From: Neostapfia colusana
Taxonomy: Eukaryota; Streptophyta; Magnoliopsida; Poales; Poaceae
Length of the DNA: 64,000 nucleotides
NCBI GenBank assembly: GCA_030760725.1
Contig: JASWHV010000013.1
Coordinates: 39,342,699-39,406,698, forward strand
Reading direction: 5' to 3'
Below the pieces are notes generated by a model. It did no database searches. It saw only the letters and a program-made list of their open reading frames with translations, and was not told where the DNA came from. The translations under genes were made by a program, and so were the position numbers. Shown here piece by piece: positions 35,346 to 46,721 of this stretch; positions within the stretch are counted from its first letter, which is position 1; the number at the start of each line of letters is the position of its first letter.

Positions 35346-35520
35346 CACGCCCCGGGGAAGTGTCGACAGCGCACTTTGACAAATTGGAATTGGCTCATTT
35401 CAGCTATCTTTTTCCCATTCCCCACCATTTTTATGATTCTTTCTCCATTTGTACTTCTTTTATAATGTTTCTCTATGAAAAATGTATGCAATGCAAGGAA
35501 ATGAATTTGAGGGTGTTACA

Positions 35521-36094
35521 TAGGATGTCGAGATCTTCGCAGTACTCTTGAAACACTGCACTAGTGAATTGGGTCCCGTTGTCGGTGATGATTCTGTTCA
35601 GGACCCCAAAACGGCAGATGGTTGACTTGATTACCTTGACCATCGACTGCTTATTGATTGTCACTATAGGGGCTACTTCCGGCCACTCGGTGAACTTGTC
35701 TACGGTGACGTAGAGATACTGATACCCTCCGACGGATCTGGGAAGGGTCCCAGGATGTCCAGCCCCCACACACCGAAGGGCCATGAGGGTGGGATCATCT
35801 GCAGCGTCTGCGCCGGTGTGTGAATCTGCTTGGCGTGGAGTTGGCACACGTTGCATCTCTTAACCACCTAGACGGCATCCTGGAGAGTTGTTGACCAGTA
35901 GAAGCCGTGCCGGAAGGCTTTACCGACCAGCCTGCGGGAAGATGCATGGTTCCCACACTCGCCTCCATGGATCTCTGCGATCAAGTCGCAGCCCTCCTCC
36001 CGGGTTATGCACCGCAATAGGACGCCATTGGTTCCACGTTGGTAGAGATCCCCCTCTACCAGCGTGTATCTCTTAGGCAACCGAACGACCTGTT
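35521..36094 (-). pseudogene. Integrase fragment of a Tat/Retand-type Ty3/gypsy element (F)
   Basis: Minus strand: zinc-binding domain (VEGDLYQRGTNGVLLRC, GGECGNHASSR, C-x2-C) followed by the catalytic core (GLDILGPF, GGYQYLYVTVDKFTEWPEV, INKQSMVKVIKS, ITDNGTQF). This is the Tat/Retand (RIRE2-like) integrase signature, clearly different from the Tekay integrases around it. Damage: TAG after LQDAV (near 35868) and a one-base loss before SVGGYQYL. The left end is cut by E inside the core (after QEYCEDLDIL) and the right end by copia G just before the zinc finger. Host of both insertions, so it is the oldest element visible. Confidence 0.85.
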
Positions 36095-36528
36095 TGTTGA
36101 GTACTTCTAGAGGTTTATCGAAGTTTAGTTTCCTTATGTTTCAAGGAAATAAAGCACACATGACAAGAACCAGCGGTGTGTCCTAATTCACATGTGTTGC
36201 ACCGAGTCCTAGTGTGTGTGAGGGTGTTTTGGTTTGTTTTTCAAACACGACCCTGGGGATTTTGGGCCATACGTGCATGGCACATGCATGTGCTGCATGT
36301 TTTCAAAATTTGTATGGTGCAAAACCCTGGCTAAGGTTGTTGTAAACGTGTGGCTTTCGGCTAATAAAAAGGGAGAACGCGCTGGTGTTTGTTGAGCGCC
36401 GCCACAACTCATCCGACTCAATTTTCTTCGGTTCTCCACTTGAGTTTTGGATCTATACCACACTTCTTGATTCCCTACACGATTTGCATCATAAATCCGT
36501 GAGTGTTCTGTGAGGAAAACACCCAACA
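36095..36528 (+). repeat. 5' LTR of copia element G (about 434 bp)
   Basis: The end ACCCAACA, two bases before the primer site, is firm. The start TGTTGAG at 36095 is inferred from the inverted terminal match TGTTG/CAACA and from where integrase similarity stops. A weak TATA-like TAATAAAAA lies near 36360. No second LTR is available to confirm the start. Confidence 0.65.
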
Positions 36529-36530
36529 AT

Positions 36531-36544
36531 TGGCATCAGAGCCG
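36531..36544 (+). other. Primer binding site of copia element G
   Basis: TGGCATCAGAGCCG, two changes from the initiator Met-tRNA complement. Confidence 0.8.
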
Positions 36545-36684
36545 ATTACGTTGCCTGGAACCGTGACGCGGCCATTGAGTGGGCGCTGATGTCGCGGAGG
36601 AGCTCTTCATCACCAGCCTGACACTCATGGAGGGACGTCACACCACCGGGAGGCACCAGAAGGGCAGGAGGAGGATCAGGGGCA

Positions 36685-37582
36685 TTGGTGATTCATCGCA
36701 TCACGAAGGAAGTCAGCAGTGGTAGTACGTATCCGATGCTCATGAACACAAACTATCATGATTGGTCGGCACTTATGCGGGTGATGTTGCAAGGGAGAGG
36801 CTTGTGGACTGCGGTGAGCATTGGCACCGATGATTACATTGAAGACCGGATGGCTTTGGAGGCTCTCACCAAGGCTGTGCCACTAGAAATGATAGGGATC
36901 ATTGCCGGGAAGGAGTCGGCCAAGATTGCATGGGATGCGATCAAGTTGCGCAACGTGGGAGCCGAACATGTGCGCAAGGCCAGGGCAAGCACATTGGGTT
37001 GGGAGTTTGATGCACTCAGATAACACGATGATGAAACTGTTGATGAGTTTGGTGCGCGTACGAGCGGGATCACGTCTCAACTTGTGGCACTTGGGAGTGA
37101 ACTTTCGGAGGAGGAGATTGTCCGGAAGTTCCTTCAGACGGTACCACAAAAGTTTGAGCAGATTGCAGCCTCCATCGACACATTGCTTGACTTAAGTGAT
37201 ATTTCCGTTGATGAGTTAATTGGTAGACTCAAGGCTGCAGAAGAAAGGCTTGGTGCAAGCTCTTGGGATGGCAACACACAAGAGAAGTTGCATCTGAGTG
37301 AAGAAGAGTTGCTTGCAAGGTTGTCAACACGTCTCAAGATGTCCAGGGGAGGTGACCAGAAACGGCACAAAGACTCATTTGCACCGAGGAGAGATCATGG
37401 CCGAGGACGTGGCCGTGGTCGAGGTAACCGTGGTGGTGGAAACTCAGGCCGTGGAGTGGCCAAAGATGAGTGCCGCTACTGTGGTAAGAAGGTTCATTGG
37501 GATAGAGAATGCAGGAAGAAAAAGAAGGATGAAGAGGTGAACACAGCTCAAGTTGATCATGAGTTTGAATCCAGTCTCTTGG
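36685..37582 (+). pseudogene. gag: gag of copia element G
   Basis: Capsid-type sequence (TNYHDWSALMRVMLQGRGLW, FLQTVPQKFEQIAASIDTLL) ending in an Arg/Gly-rich stretch and the zinc knuckle CRYCGKKVHWDREC. TAA at 37021-37023 interrupts it in frame. I see no certain start ATG in this frame, so the 5' boundary is approximate. The frame continues across S2 into the protease at 40853. Confidence 0.85.
37578..37582. repeat. Target-site duplication of S2, left copy (CTTGG)
   Basis: Matches 40853-40857. Confidence 0.95.
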
Positions 37583-37737
37583 TGTGACACCCTCAATTTT
37601 GATTTCTGCATGCATTCATATTTTATATATAGAACACATTTTAAAAGAAGTGGAAACAGAAAAAGAATCAAAAGGATAGCCGAAAAGAGCCAATTCCAGT
37701 TCACCGAGAAGCGCCGAAGACATTTCCCGCGGCCCGC

Positions 37738-38420
37738 TGGCCACGTGGCGCCTTCGGAGCTCATCCCCGCAAAGGGGGAGAGGTCTGCCGCTAAACTGGC
37801 TACGTGGCAGGCTCGGAGCTTGCCTCTGTGAAAGGGGCGAGGTCCGACCCAATGGGACACGTGTTGCCCCCGGAGCTAGCCTCTGCGGAGAAGCGAGGCC
37901 AGCCCCACAGGACACGTGTCGCTCTCAGAGCTCACTTCTGGGAGGTCCGACGCTGATGGACACATGTCGACCTCGGAGCTAACCTCCGAGAGGTCCGACG
38001 ATGTTGGACACGTGTCGACCTCGGAGCTCGTCTCTGAGGAAAAAGAAAGTCCGACGCTGCTAGGACACGTGGCACTATCGGAGCTCACCTCCGAAGAGAG
38101 GGGAGGTCTAGAACTGACACGTGGCATTCTCGGAGCTCACCTCCGAAGAAAAGGGAGGTCCATAACTGACATGTGGCACTCCCGGAGCTCAACTCCGAAG
38201 AGAGGGGAGGTCCGGCACTGACACGTGGCATACGCGGAGCTCATATCTGGAGAGAGGGGAGGTCCCGACCCACCAGACACGTCGCACATGCGGAGCTCAC
38301 CTCCGAGGAGAGGGAGGTCTCGCCCGCCTGGCACGCGGCACAACCGGAGCCCGCCTCTGAGGAAAAGGGAAGCCCAGGCCCCCGCTGGACACGTGGAGCC
38401 TCCGGAGCTTATCCCTGCGG
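37738..38420 (+). promoter_or_regulatory. Tandem G-box array in S2
   Basis: Longest array of the plus-strand copies: eight exact CACGTG cores by eye plus degenerate ones (CACATG, CATGTG, CACGTC), spaced about 50-60 bp, each with GGAGCTCACCTCCGA-like inverted pairs. Confidence 0.7.
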
Positions 38421-38607
38421 AAGGACGCGATTCTGAAACGGTTTTTGCTTCTGTACGCACGGGAATACTGACACGGAAGGAAACCAACACGAATTCCACG
38501 TTGCTACCGCACCAAATCAATTGAAGATAAGCTGTTAAGATTCAAAAATAATTTGAATATGACTCTTACTAGAATTCCGATCAGAGTAGGACTCTTCGTT
38601 TCCCTCT

Positions 38608-38832
38608 TATAAATAGAACCCAGAACCTTTGGCCACAACCATGTACTTCTTTTCCACCTCCCGATTCGATGACTTGGAGCCCTAGCCCCCAACTCGCCGA
38701 GCTAAACCCCTTCGCTGGAGTTTGACCACCGGAGAGACCGCCGACAAGCCCAGACACGATCGCCGCCGCCGGAAGAGAGCCCCGACAATCTGTTTTTGCT
38801 AGGAGGGAGGACCCGAAGGAAGCAAAGTAGGT
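38608..38832 (+). promoter_or_regulatory. TATA box and weakened donor-like site, S2
   Basis: TATAAATA at 38608-38615. The C/S1 donor AAG-GTAGGT is changed to AAA-GTAGGT at about 38826. Confidence 0.55.
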
Positions 38833-39168
38833 TTCCATTACCACCTTACGATGAGATCACGGTTTTCTTTGCATCTGTTTCTTCGATCCTCTCGAACAGA
38901 AGCTTTTTCATGGACAGATCACGTGTTGATCGGTTTGATCTAGAGTCAAGATCATTGCCACATCCACATTTGATCCCTACACCTCTATTCATCGTAAAAC
39001 CCCATGCAAACCCCTTAAAACATGCAAGAACATGCAAGAACACGTACAAACCGATCTGATAAAAACAGCATCATAGGATTAGCATGCATATGCACCATTG
39101 CATCTTGAGTAAAGTTTGTGCATGATAATTGATTTCTGTAAATCTTGTATATGCGTGATCGTAAATAG

Positions 39169-39252
39169 AAGGACAAGCTCAGGGAGCTATCTACAAAGGA
39201 TTTCAGCACCAAGACTTCGAGATCCATGAAAATTAGAAGCCGCAAGAACAAG
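39169..39252 (+). other. Glu/Gln-codon-rich exon-like segment, S2
   Basis: After AAATAG, before GCAAGTG. Frame EGQAQGAIYKGFQHQDFEI with one later TAG, then PQEQGK. Confidence 0.45.
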
Positions 39253-39918
39253 GCAAGTGCCCCTTGACCATATTGATCTCATGTTTTGAAAACTGTTTTG
39301 TTTGCGAAAACTGTGAATGCTTGAGTCAACTTGATGGGAAACCCTTTCATAGGAGTTTACTAGTTTTGTTAACCACCCTTGTAGCTTGGGAAGTTCATGA
39401 GTCGGGTATGGTCGGTTTTTTCTTTTTGCTTCGCTAATCTACGGGTTATAGGAAGTGATAGAATGTGTCTAGCTACTGCACTCATGAGAATAATAATAAT
39501 AATGAGAATTTGATGTTAATGAACATGAATAGGGGGAGATCTAGGAAAGCTTGGTTTGTGGATGAGGTAGAATGAGATGGTGGTTTACTTGCCGTAGATC
39601 TAAGGACCGGTTCATGCCAGCCATGCCAGGATAACAGTGCCACCACAAGGCAAAATATGGGTGCGGCTTAGCTGACTAATTAGGTAAGTTGCTAGATTGT
39701 TATGGACCGTGGAAGGCGCGGGGAATGGGAGTCGAGTGAGGACTGCCCTGGGAACTGCATGGCACAAGAGGGGGCCCGTGGGTGGGAGAATTGGAGATTC
39801 TAGCCGTCTGGTGAAACCTTAGTGAGTCCATACATCTAGTAGCCCCTTTGTAAAGGCTATTTTGTGATCTCTTGGCCATACACCGACGATTGTGTACTGG
39901 TATAATGGAGGTTCTGCA

Positions 39919-40473
39919 GTCGCCGACGGGTGACGAAATCACAAACTTGTGGGTAAAGTGGTGTCACCTCTATAGAGTGTAAAACTATCATGATAGCCGA
40001 GCTTACTGTCACAAGCGCCTGGACAACTCACATGATTATATGGGATAGTTATTGGGATGGTATTTGGTTTGGGTATTGGTTTGGTAATGGATTGGTCTTT
40101 GGATTTGGTTTTCGGCACTGTTGAGTCCGGGTAATGAGATTGGTTGCATGACTGTTGAGTCATGGCAATGAGATTTGATCTTGGTTATGAGATGGAATTT
40201 AATATGACATGAGATGGTAGTGAATACGAGATGGTATTCATGAGCATGCGAAAAGTTGAGAAAGATAAATGTTCGGATGAGATATGAAAGGTGGTGAATC
40301 ATGATGGAGGTATGTTGATGTTTAAATACATGTTGGGATTACATTCACTTAAAGCTAGTTGCTGTTTTTATCATGGTTTGTGAAATAAATTTTATGCAAT
40401 GAACCTTTTTATACCTACCTTGTTGTAAGCTACATGTCATACTTTCCGCACTTTCTGAGTACGTCATGTACTC
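39919..40473 (+). other. Palindrome/hairpin block in S2
   Basis: GTCGCC-GACG-GGTGAC (39919-39934); CTCTATAGAG (39968-39977), a changed but still perfect palindrome; CTATCATGATAG (39985-39996); GAGTAC-GTCAT-GTACTC (40457-40473). Confidence 0.6.
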
Positions 40474-40852
40474 ACCCTTGCGTTATCATACATCATCAGC
40501 AACAGGAGAGGAGTACTATGAAGACCACGTGGAGGATTAGGCATATGATCTATCCTCAACCTTGCCTGTGGAGTAGAGATGGAGCCGCTGCTGCTTCTTA
40601 GTTGCTTCCTCAATAGTTTAGAAGACTTATGCTGCTAGAATAAAGACTTCCTCTGCTAGAATAAGACTTCCGCTGTTAAGATAAGACTTCCGCTGCTAGG
40701 ATGACTCTAAGACTCGTGATACATTGTAATAAACCCTGTTATTCGTAGTATTATTCTGAAATTCAGTTTGTAGATTATATGTGTATGTGTGATGAACATC
40801 CTGGGCACACATACGCATCAGTCCAGGTTCCTCACAGAACCGGGGCGTCACA

Positions 40853-43715
40853 CTTGGTGGCATGTGCCAACACAAAGGCTGAGCAAGACACGTCCCTGGA
40901 GGAGGTATGGCTCAACAATGATATGTTACACGTTCAAGTAGGAGACTTGGAGGGAGGAGGCAGTACTCGGTGGATCCTAGACTCCGGTGCAACAAATCAC
41001 ATGACCGGAAAATGGGACGTGATCACAAAACTTGATAACACGGTGCATGGTACTGTGCGTTTGGGAGATGGCTCAGTGACAGAGATTGATGGATAAGGAA
41101 CTGTGGCATTTCAAGGAAAAAGAGGTGGTCGAAAGGAGTTAGCTGGGGTCTATCTTATTCCTCAGCTCAAGGCAAATATCATCAGTCTTGGACAGCTTGA
41201 AGAGGAGGGACACCGAATCTTGATGGTGGATGGTTATGTCAAGATTTGGGATAAAGATGGAACCCCTGTGGCAATGGTGAAACAGGGTGTGAACCGGTTG
41301 TACACCATTGATCTTAAGGTAGTGCAACCAAGGTGTCTCATGGCACAAGGGAGCAATGCAACATGGATGTGGCATGCAAGAATGGGTCACCTAAACTTTC
41401 AGAGTCTCAAAAGACTTGCCGAACAGCAACTTGTGTATGGATTGCCAACCATCACTCAAACTGAGGAGAAGTGTGATAGCTGTCTGGCTGGAAACAACGA
41501 TGTCAACCGTTCCCGTGCATGGCAAAGTACCGAGCTGAGAAGAAACTTGAACTTGTGCATTGAGACCTCTGTGGACCAGTGAAGCCGGCAACTCCAAGAG
41601 GCAGCAGGTTTTTCTTTCTTCTTGTGGATGATCTTAGTAGATACATGTGGGTGTTTTTGATCAGCACAAAGGATCCAGCAATGAGTACTTTCATGGCATT
41701 TCAAACAAGTGTTGAAGCTGAGGCAGGGAGAAAGATTGGAACTTTTCGCACAGATCGTGGTGGAGAGTTCACAGCTCGGGCTTTTGTTGAGTATTGCACC
41801 AAGGAGGGTGTTCAACGTCACTTGACAGCTCCATATTCTCCTGAGCAAAATGGTGTAGTTGAGAGAAGGAACCAAACTGTCATGGGAATGGCAAGAAGCA
41901 TGTTGAAAGCAATGAATATGCCCGGTTGGTTCTGGGGGGAGGCAGTGACCACAGCTGTGTATGTAGTTGAGAGAAGGAACCAAACTGTCATGGGAATGGC
42001 AAGAAGCATGTTGAAAGCAATGAATATGCCCGGTTGGTTCTGGGGGGAGGCAGTGACCACAGCTGTGTATGTGTTGAACCGATCTCCTACTCGGAGTGTT
42101 GAGAGAAATACTCCATATGAGATATGGCATGCCAAGAAACCTAGTATACATCATTTGCGCACTTTCGGTTGTGTGGCACATATAGTGAAACAGGGAAGCA
42201 AGCGCCTTAGCAAGCTTGAAGATCGAAGTGTTCCAATGGTCTTCATTGGATATGAGCAAGGAAGTAAGGTGTGGAGGTTTTACAATCCAAACACGGAGAG
42301 TGTTCACGTGTCACATGATGCTGTGTTTGAAGAAAACCGCCCATGGAAGTGGGATGCAGCTGAGTCAAGTGAAGTGATGAATGGTGAAGATATCTTTTGG
42401 GTAGAATACATCTTTCGTGATGAGAACCCTGGTGGAGTGAGTTCTTCCTCTTGTGACAGATGTCAGGGTGACAAAACCCCAGCTGAGGGAGTGTCTTCTA
42501 TGACACAACTTAGGCAGCAAGCATCCAAGGATCTGGAGTTTGTGTCACCTCCTTCCATGTCACCGGAAATGGATAGTGAGCTAAAATAAGCACCACTTTG
42601 TTATCGTTCCATGAGAAATATTCTTGAGATGGTACCAAGCTGTGAACCCAAAGGAGGAGTAGATGAACTTCTTGTTGTCATAGGTGAAGAGCCATGCAGA
42701 GCAGAAGAGGCCTTGAGGATCAAGGAGTGGCGCATTGCCATGATTGAGGAGCTCACATCCATTGAAGAAAACAAAACATGGTCGTTGGTACAACTTCCGG
42801 AGGGTTATCGTGCCACTGGCTTGAAATGGGTGTTCAAGTTGAAGAAAGATGAAAATGGGAATGTCATACGCCACAAAGCAAGGCTGGTTGCAAAGGGGTA
42901 TGTGCAGAAGCAAGGAGTTGATTTTGAAGAAGTTTTTGCACCAGTTACCAGGATGGAGCCTGTGAGGATTGTGTTAGCTGTTGCAGCTCATTTTGGGTGG
43001 CATGTTCATCACATGGATGTGAAGTCATCCTTCTTGAATGGGAGTCTAGAAGAGGAGATCTATGTCACTCAACCTCCGGGTTTCATAGCTGAAGGCAAGG
43101 AGAAGTGGGTTTTAAGACATCACAAGGCATTGTATGGCTTGAGGCAAGCTCCTCAGGCATGGAACTGCAAACTTGATGAAAGTCTCAAGCAGCTTGGTTT
43201 CACACGGTGTAAATCAGAACATGGCTTGTATACTAAGCTTGGAGGTGAGGCAAGACTCATTGTGGGTGTATATGTTGATGACTTGCTGATTGTGGGGGAG
43301 AACATGGAGGAAATCAGTCGGTTCAAGGAGAAGATGAAGGAGAAGTTTTGCATGAGTGATCTAGGAAGCTTGTCTTACTATCTTGGTATTGAAGTAAAGC
43401 AAGGAAGACATGGTATTGAATTGTGTCAAGGATCTTATGCTGCAAAGTTGCTGGAAAGAAGTGGGATGATAAGTTGCAATAGGTGTGCCACTCCCATGGA
43501 ATCCCGGTTCAAGCTTACCAAGAGAATTACAGCAGCACTCACTGATCCAACCACTTATCGCAGCATAATTGGTGGACTCAGGTATCTTTTACATAGTCGT
43601 TCTGATCTTAGTTTTGGTGTTGGGTACTTAAGCAGGTTCATGTCAGAACCTCAAGAAGAACACATGGTGGCTTTGAAACATTTACTTCGGTATGTGGCAG
43701 CTACAATGAGGTATG
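40853..43715 (+). pseudogene. pol: pol of copia element G: protease, integrase, RT, partial RNase H
   Basis: Protease ILDSGATNHMT (about 40976), pre-integrase WMWHARMGHLNFQSL, integrase core (LLVDDLSRYMW, RTDRGGEF, GVVERRN), reverse transcriptase (KWVFKLKKDENG, QAPQAWN, VYVDDLLIVG), RNase H start (LHSRSDLSFGV). Damage: TAA at 41094-41096, a one-base loss near 41490 shifting the frame before integrase, TGA near 41562, TAA at 42587-42589. An exact in-frame 108-bp tandem duplication lies at 41855-42070. A2 cuts it after LLRYVAATMRY. CTTGG at 40853-40857 is the right S2 target duplication. Confidence 0.9.
41855..42070 (+). repeat. Exact 2 x 108-bp tandem duplication in copia integrase
   Basis: 41855-41962 equals 41963-42070 base for base as far as I can read. 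Adds 36 codons in frame, duplicating VERRNQTV through TTAVYV, including the third acidic residue of the integrase active site. Confidence 0.95.
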
Positions 43716-44031
43716 TGTCACACCCAGTTTCTCCGAAGAAAAACCGAGTGAATATCACATGTATGCCAGGATCATTTTCTCAAACATGTGATGACAAATA
43801 GTGAAGCATCTAAATAAGTCTTACACAGCATGCGTCTCGATGGACGATAATAAGTTCATAATATGTAAACAAAACAGCAGCGGAATATAAATCTTGTGGG
43901 CTCCGACACAGGCGTTGCCCGGGGGACTCCATGAACCTAGAATCCTTCTTCGGGTCCGAAGTCTTGGTCATTGAACACCACATCATCCCCTTGACCTGAG
44001 CAGCAATTTAAACCAACAAATATGCAAGTTT

Positions 44032-44399
44032 GAGTACCGTTGGTACTCAGCAAGTGTGGGAAAGTTATGTCATGCATGGCTAGAGCAAGGAGAGGTTGAA
44101 CTCATGGTTAAAGCACTACGCAATTATTACCTATCACCTTAGCTTATTTAGCACCTACATTACTACACAGGTGAAATGGATCCCAATCGCCCAACCCATC
44201 ATCAATATCAAGTAACCTTAACATCATTTCTAATGTTAAGCTCCCCGCTTAACATCCACAACCTCCAAAGTCATCATCCTCTAATCATGAATAAGTCCAA
44301 GCCGCTCTTGACCGTGAACACGGCTGTCATGACAGTTTTGACTCTGCAGAGTTTGCACCACTGTACCCACATGTAGTGATTTCATCCCCCGTTGCCGGG
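44032..44399 (-). other. Palindrome/hairpin block in A2 LTR
   Basis: GAGTAC-CGTTG-GTACTC (44032-44048), CTGTCATGACAG (44324-44335), ACTCTGCAGAGT (44341-44352), CCCG-GCAA-CGGG on the minus strand (44388-44399). All stems perfect. Confidence 0.6.
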
Positions 44400-45079
44400 T
44401 GGACTAAAAGAACCTCCATTATGCCAGTGGCCGCGAACCACATTCACACTTCCTAGGTGTGTAGCTAGGAGATCACTACGAATCCTTTACAAAGGGATTC
44501 CCGACGAGCATGAGGCCACTGAGGTTTCACCCCTAACAGCATACAAGAGGCTCCAACCCTGCTGCAGTGGCCCCCTCTTGAGCCTTGCGGTTCATATGGT
44601 AGTCCAGCTGACACCTATTCCCCGCACCATCCAAAACACCCATACTACGCCAGGGATACACCTAATTAATTGGCCAAGCTGCCCCATCTCAGCATGTGGT
44701 TGGCACGGTAAAGCCAGGTTACATGCTCCATGAATCGGTCCTTAGGATCCAGGCAAGTACTAAACACAAACCCGAGTCTCGTGCACCCAGCACCAACCAA
44801 ATCATCCAACTTGCCTCGATCCCTACCTCTACATAACTCATAATATCTCATTCAAGAGTAAGGTAAATAAATTGATGATATCCCAATTATCCCATTCTAA
44901 GCATGGCTAAGCATAAGCATATGAATAAATGACATGATAAAATAAATCCCAACCCAAGCTACAAGGAAACAAGGTAATGCAATTCTAGGGAAACTTCCTT
45001 GCATGGGTTTCATATTTCAATTGACAATGCAAATAATTCTATCTACACATCCTAGCATAGGATCAAAGTGGTCAAGGAC

Positions 45080-45158
45080 ACTTGCCTTCTTCCTGCTGCT
45101 CTGGAAATGGAAAGTCTTGGTCTTGGAAGGGGAGAACTTGCTTTGGGGCAGGTTCTAC
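45080..45158 (-). other. Glu/Gln-codon-rich exon-like segment, A2 LTR
   Basis: After GAGTAG on the minus strand, before GCAAGTG. Open frame VEPAPKQVLPFQDQDFPF then PEQQEEGK. A second copy lies in the 5' LTR at about 52580-52672. Confidence 0.45.
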
Positions 45159-46443
45159 TCATGCCAATACACATAGCAAAAGAAAACAACAATACATAAG
45201 ACATAGTTCACACTTTCACTTCATACAATCCACACATACATACATATGATAGTCATTCACATTTCTAAGTGTTGTGGTTACTCTAGATGTGTTGATTTTT
45301 AGCCTACATGCACTTTTAAACATATGTATATGACTTCTAACTTTTGTATTCAGATTTCTGTTTGCACAGTATATATGAATTTCCAATTTGAACAAATTCT
45401 TTATATTCAATTAATACACTTCTTAGCTACCAAGTTTGCATGAAAGGTAATTTCCTACTCCAAATAGGTTTTCAGATCTTCTACCAAATCCTAAAATGAA
45501 GTTTTTGGATTTAGAGACTTCATTTATCATTTTCTAATTATGTATACCCATTTTCCTATATTTTCAGATTTATTTTCTATGCCTAAAAGTGAGTTTTAAT
45601 ATTAAATAGTAGGGCATATCATCTAAACAGAATAGGTTCTGATCAAAAATATTAAATAATATATTTTTGAACTTCTCCTCTGATGTGAACTAATTTAAAT
45701 TTATTTTACAAATATTCAGAATTATTTCCTAACCTAAAAATGTGTCCCATAACTAATAAATGTGAACAATCAATTAGACAGATTCATTTCAGCTTAAAAT
45801 CTATTTTTAACTCATTCTAAAGTTTTCCAAGTGCTAGGAGAGTTTAATTTGAATTTACAATGTGTTTGCCTTACCTTTTTAAATTTAAATCCTAGTCACA
45901 TATTCAAATTTCTGAATTTAATACATATAGTGTCAAAAAGGTAAATCCACCCTACTACAGGGTCTAATTTATTATTTAATAAATTTCCAGGGGTCTAACT
46001 ACACATAACAGAGGGGTTTTCCTATTTTTTATTAAGTCCAAGGGCTAAAACTGATTTTTAAATGAATTTACACGAATTTCTGAAGTTCCAGGGGCTAGAT
46101 CAGAAGTTTCCGGGGCTAGATCATGTTTTCCGAGATCCCCAGGGGGTAGCGCGTAAGAATCCCAACTTTTATAATGCGGGGCTGATGTGGACCGTCCGAT
46201 TTAAAATAGACGGCTCAGATTAGATCGTCGAACCGGTACGCGCGGGTTTTGATTCTACCGTGCGATTTAAAATGGACGGCGCACAAGGGGCCACGTCGCC
46301 CTGGCCGGAGCCAGCCCGCGCTGCCCGGCAGCGCGCGGCGGCGGGAGGCGGCGATCTCGCCGGAGATCATCGGATTTTCGTCTATACTTCCGAAAACTTG
46401 GATTTCATGGCATAGAACAGTAGAGGGGAGGTCAGGGATCTCA

Positions 46444-46721
46444 CCTCGGGGCTTTTCTTGAGCTCGGAGGCCCTAGAAGGTGGTCGGCGGCGAGGTCCGA
46501 GGTGAAAACGCGGCGGTGCTCGTCGGAGTTGTGTCTAGAGCGCAAAACACCGGATTTCCTTCACCTGCGAGATTCCCCGGAGGCGGTGGAACATGATCAG
46601 CGCGTTAGATCAGGAAATCTGAGCTAGGATTGAAGGAAAACGGCGGTAGAAGGTTCGGTTCTCATCGGGAGGAAAAACAGCCGATCGGGGGGAAAAACAG
46701 GGCGATGTCGATGTTTATATA
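46444..46721 (-). promoter_or_regulatory. TATA box and donor-like site, A2 3' LTR
   Basis: TATATAAA at 46721-46714 and GAG-GTGAGA about 270 bp downstream, same spacing as A1 and A3. Confidence 0.55.

Larger units (their letters stand above)
27670..35520 (-). mobile_element. Ty3/gypsy element E, 5' end and gag only, interrupted by S1 and C
   Basis: Minus strand: 5' LTR 32342-35520, primer site 32324-32338, leader to 31646, gag start 31645, solo LTR S1 inserted after gag codon 12, gag again 28449-27670, then cut by element C. The remaining gag-pol and 3' LTR lie left of C, outside the window. E sits in the Tat/Retand integrase fragment F. Confidence 0.9.
32342..35520 (-). repeat. 5' LTR of element E (3179 bp)
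   Basis: Minus strand TGTAACACCCTC at 35520 to GGGTGTCACA at 32342. A diverged relative of the C, S1 and S2 LTRs. Carries a G-box array (34685-35345), TATA (34464-34471), a donor-like site (34266/34265), an exon-like segment (33829-33912) and a hairpin block (32679-33162). Confidence 0.92.
37583..40852 (+). mobile_element. Solo LTR S2 (3270 bp) of the C/E family
   Basis: TGTGACACCCTC...GGGCGTCACA with CTTGG on both sides, no internal region. The copia frame reads through when S2 and one CTTGG are removed. Layout as in C and S1. Confidence 0.95.
36095..43715 (+). mobile_element. Ty1/copia element G (Ivana/Oryco-like), interrupted by S2, cut by A2
   Basis: Plus strand: 5' LTR 36095-36528, primer site 36531-36544, gag, then pol resuming after solo LTR S2 at 40853, ending inside RNase H where A2 inserted at 43716. 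Domain order protease, integrase, reverse transcriptase is diagnostic of copia. Lineage is judged from motifs (SLGQLEEEGHRI, VVERRNQTV, VLNRSPTRSV). The 3' LTR would lie to the right of A2, outside the window. Confidence 0.9.

Noticed and set aside
36091..36094. Alternative copia LTR start at 36091 (TGTTTGTTGA)
   Set aside because: The 36095 start gives the better inverted terminal match with CAACA at 36528; the other LTR is needed to settle it.
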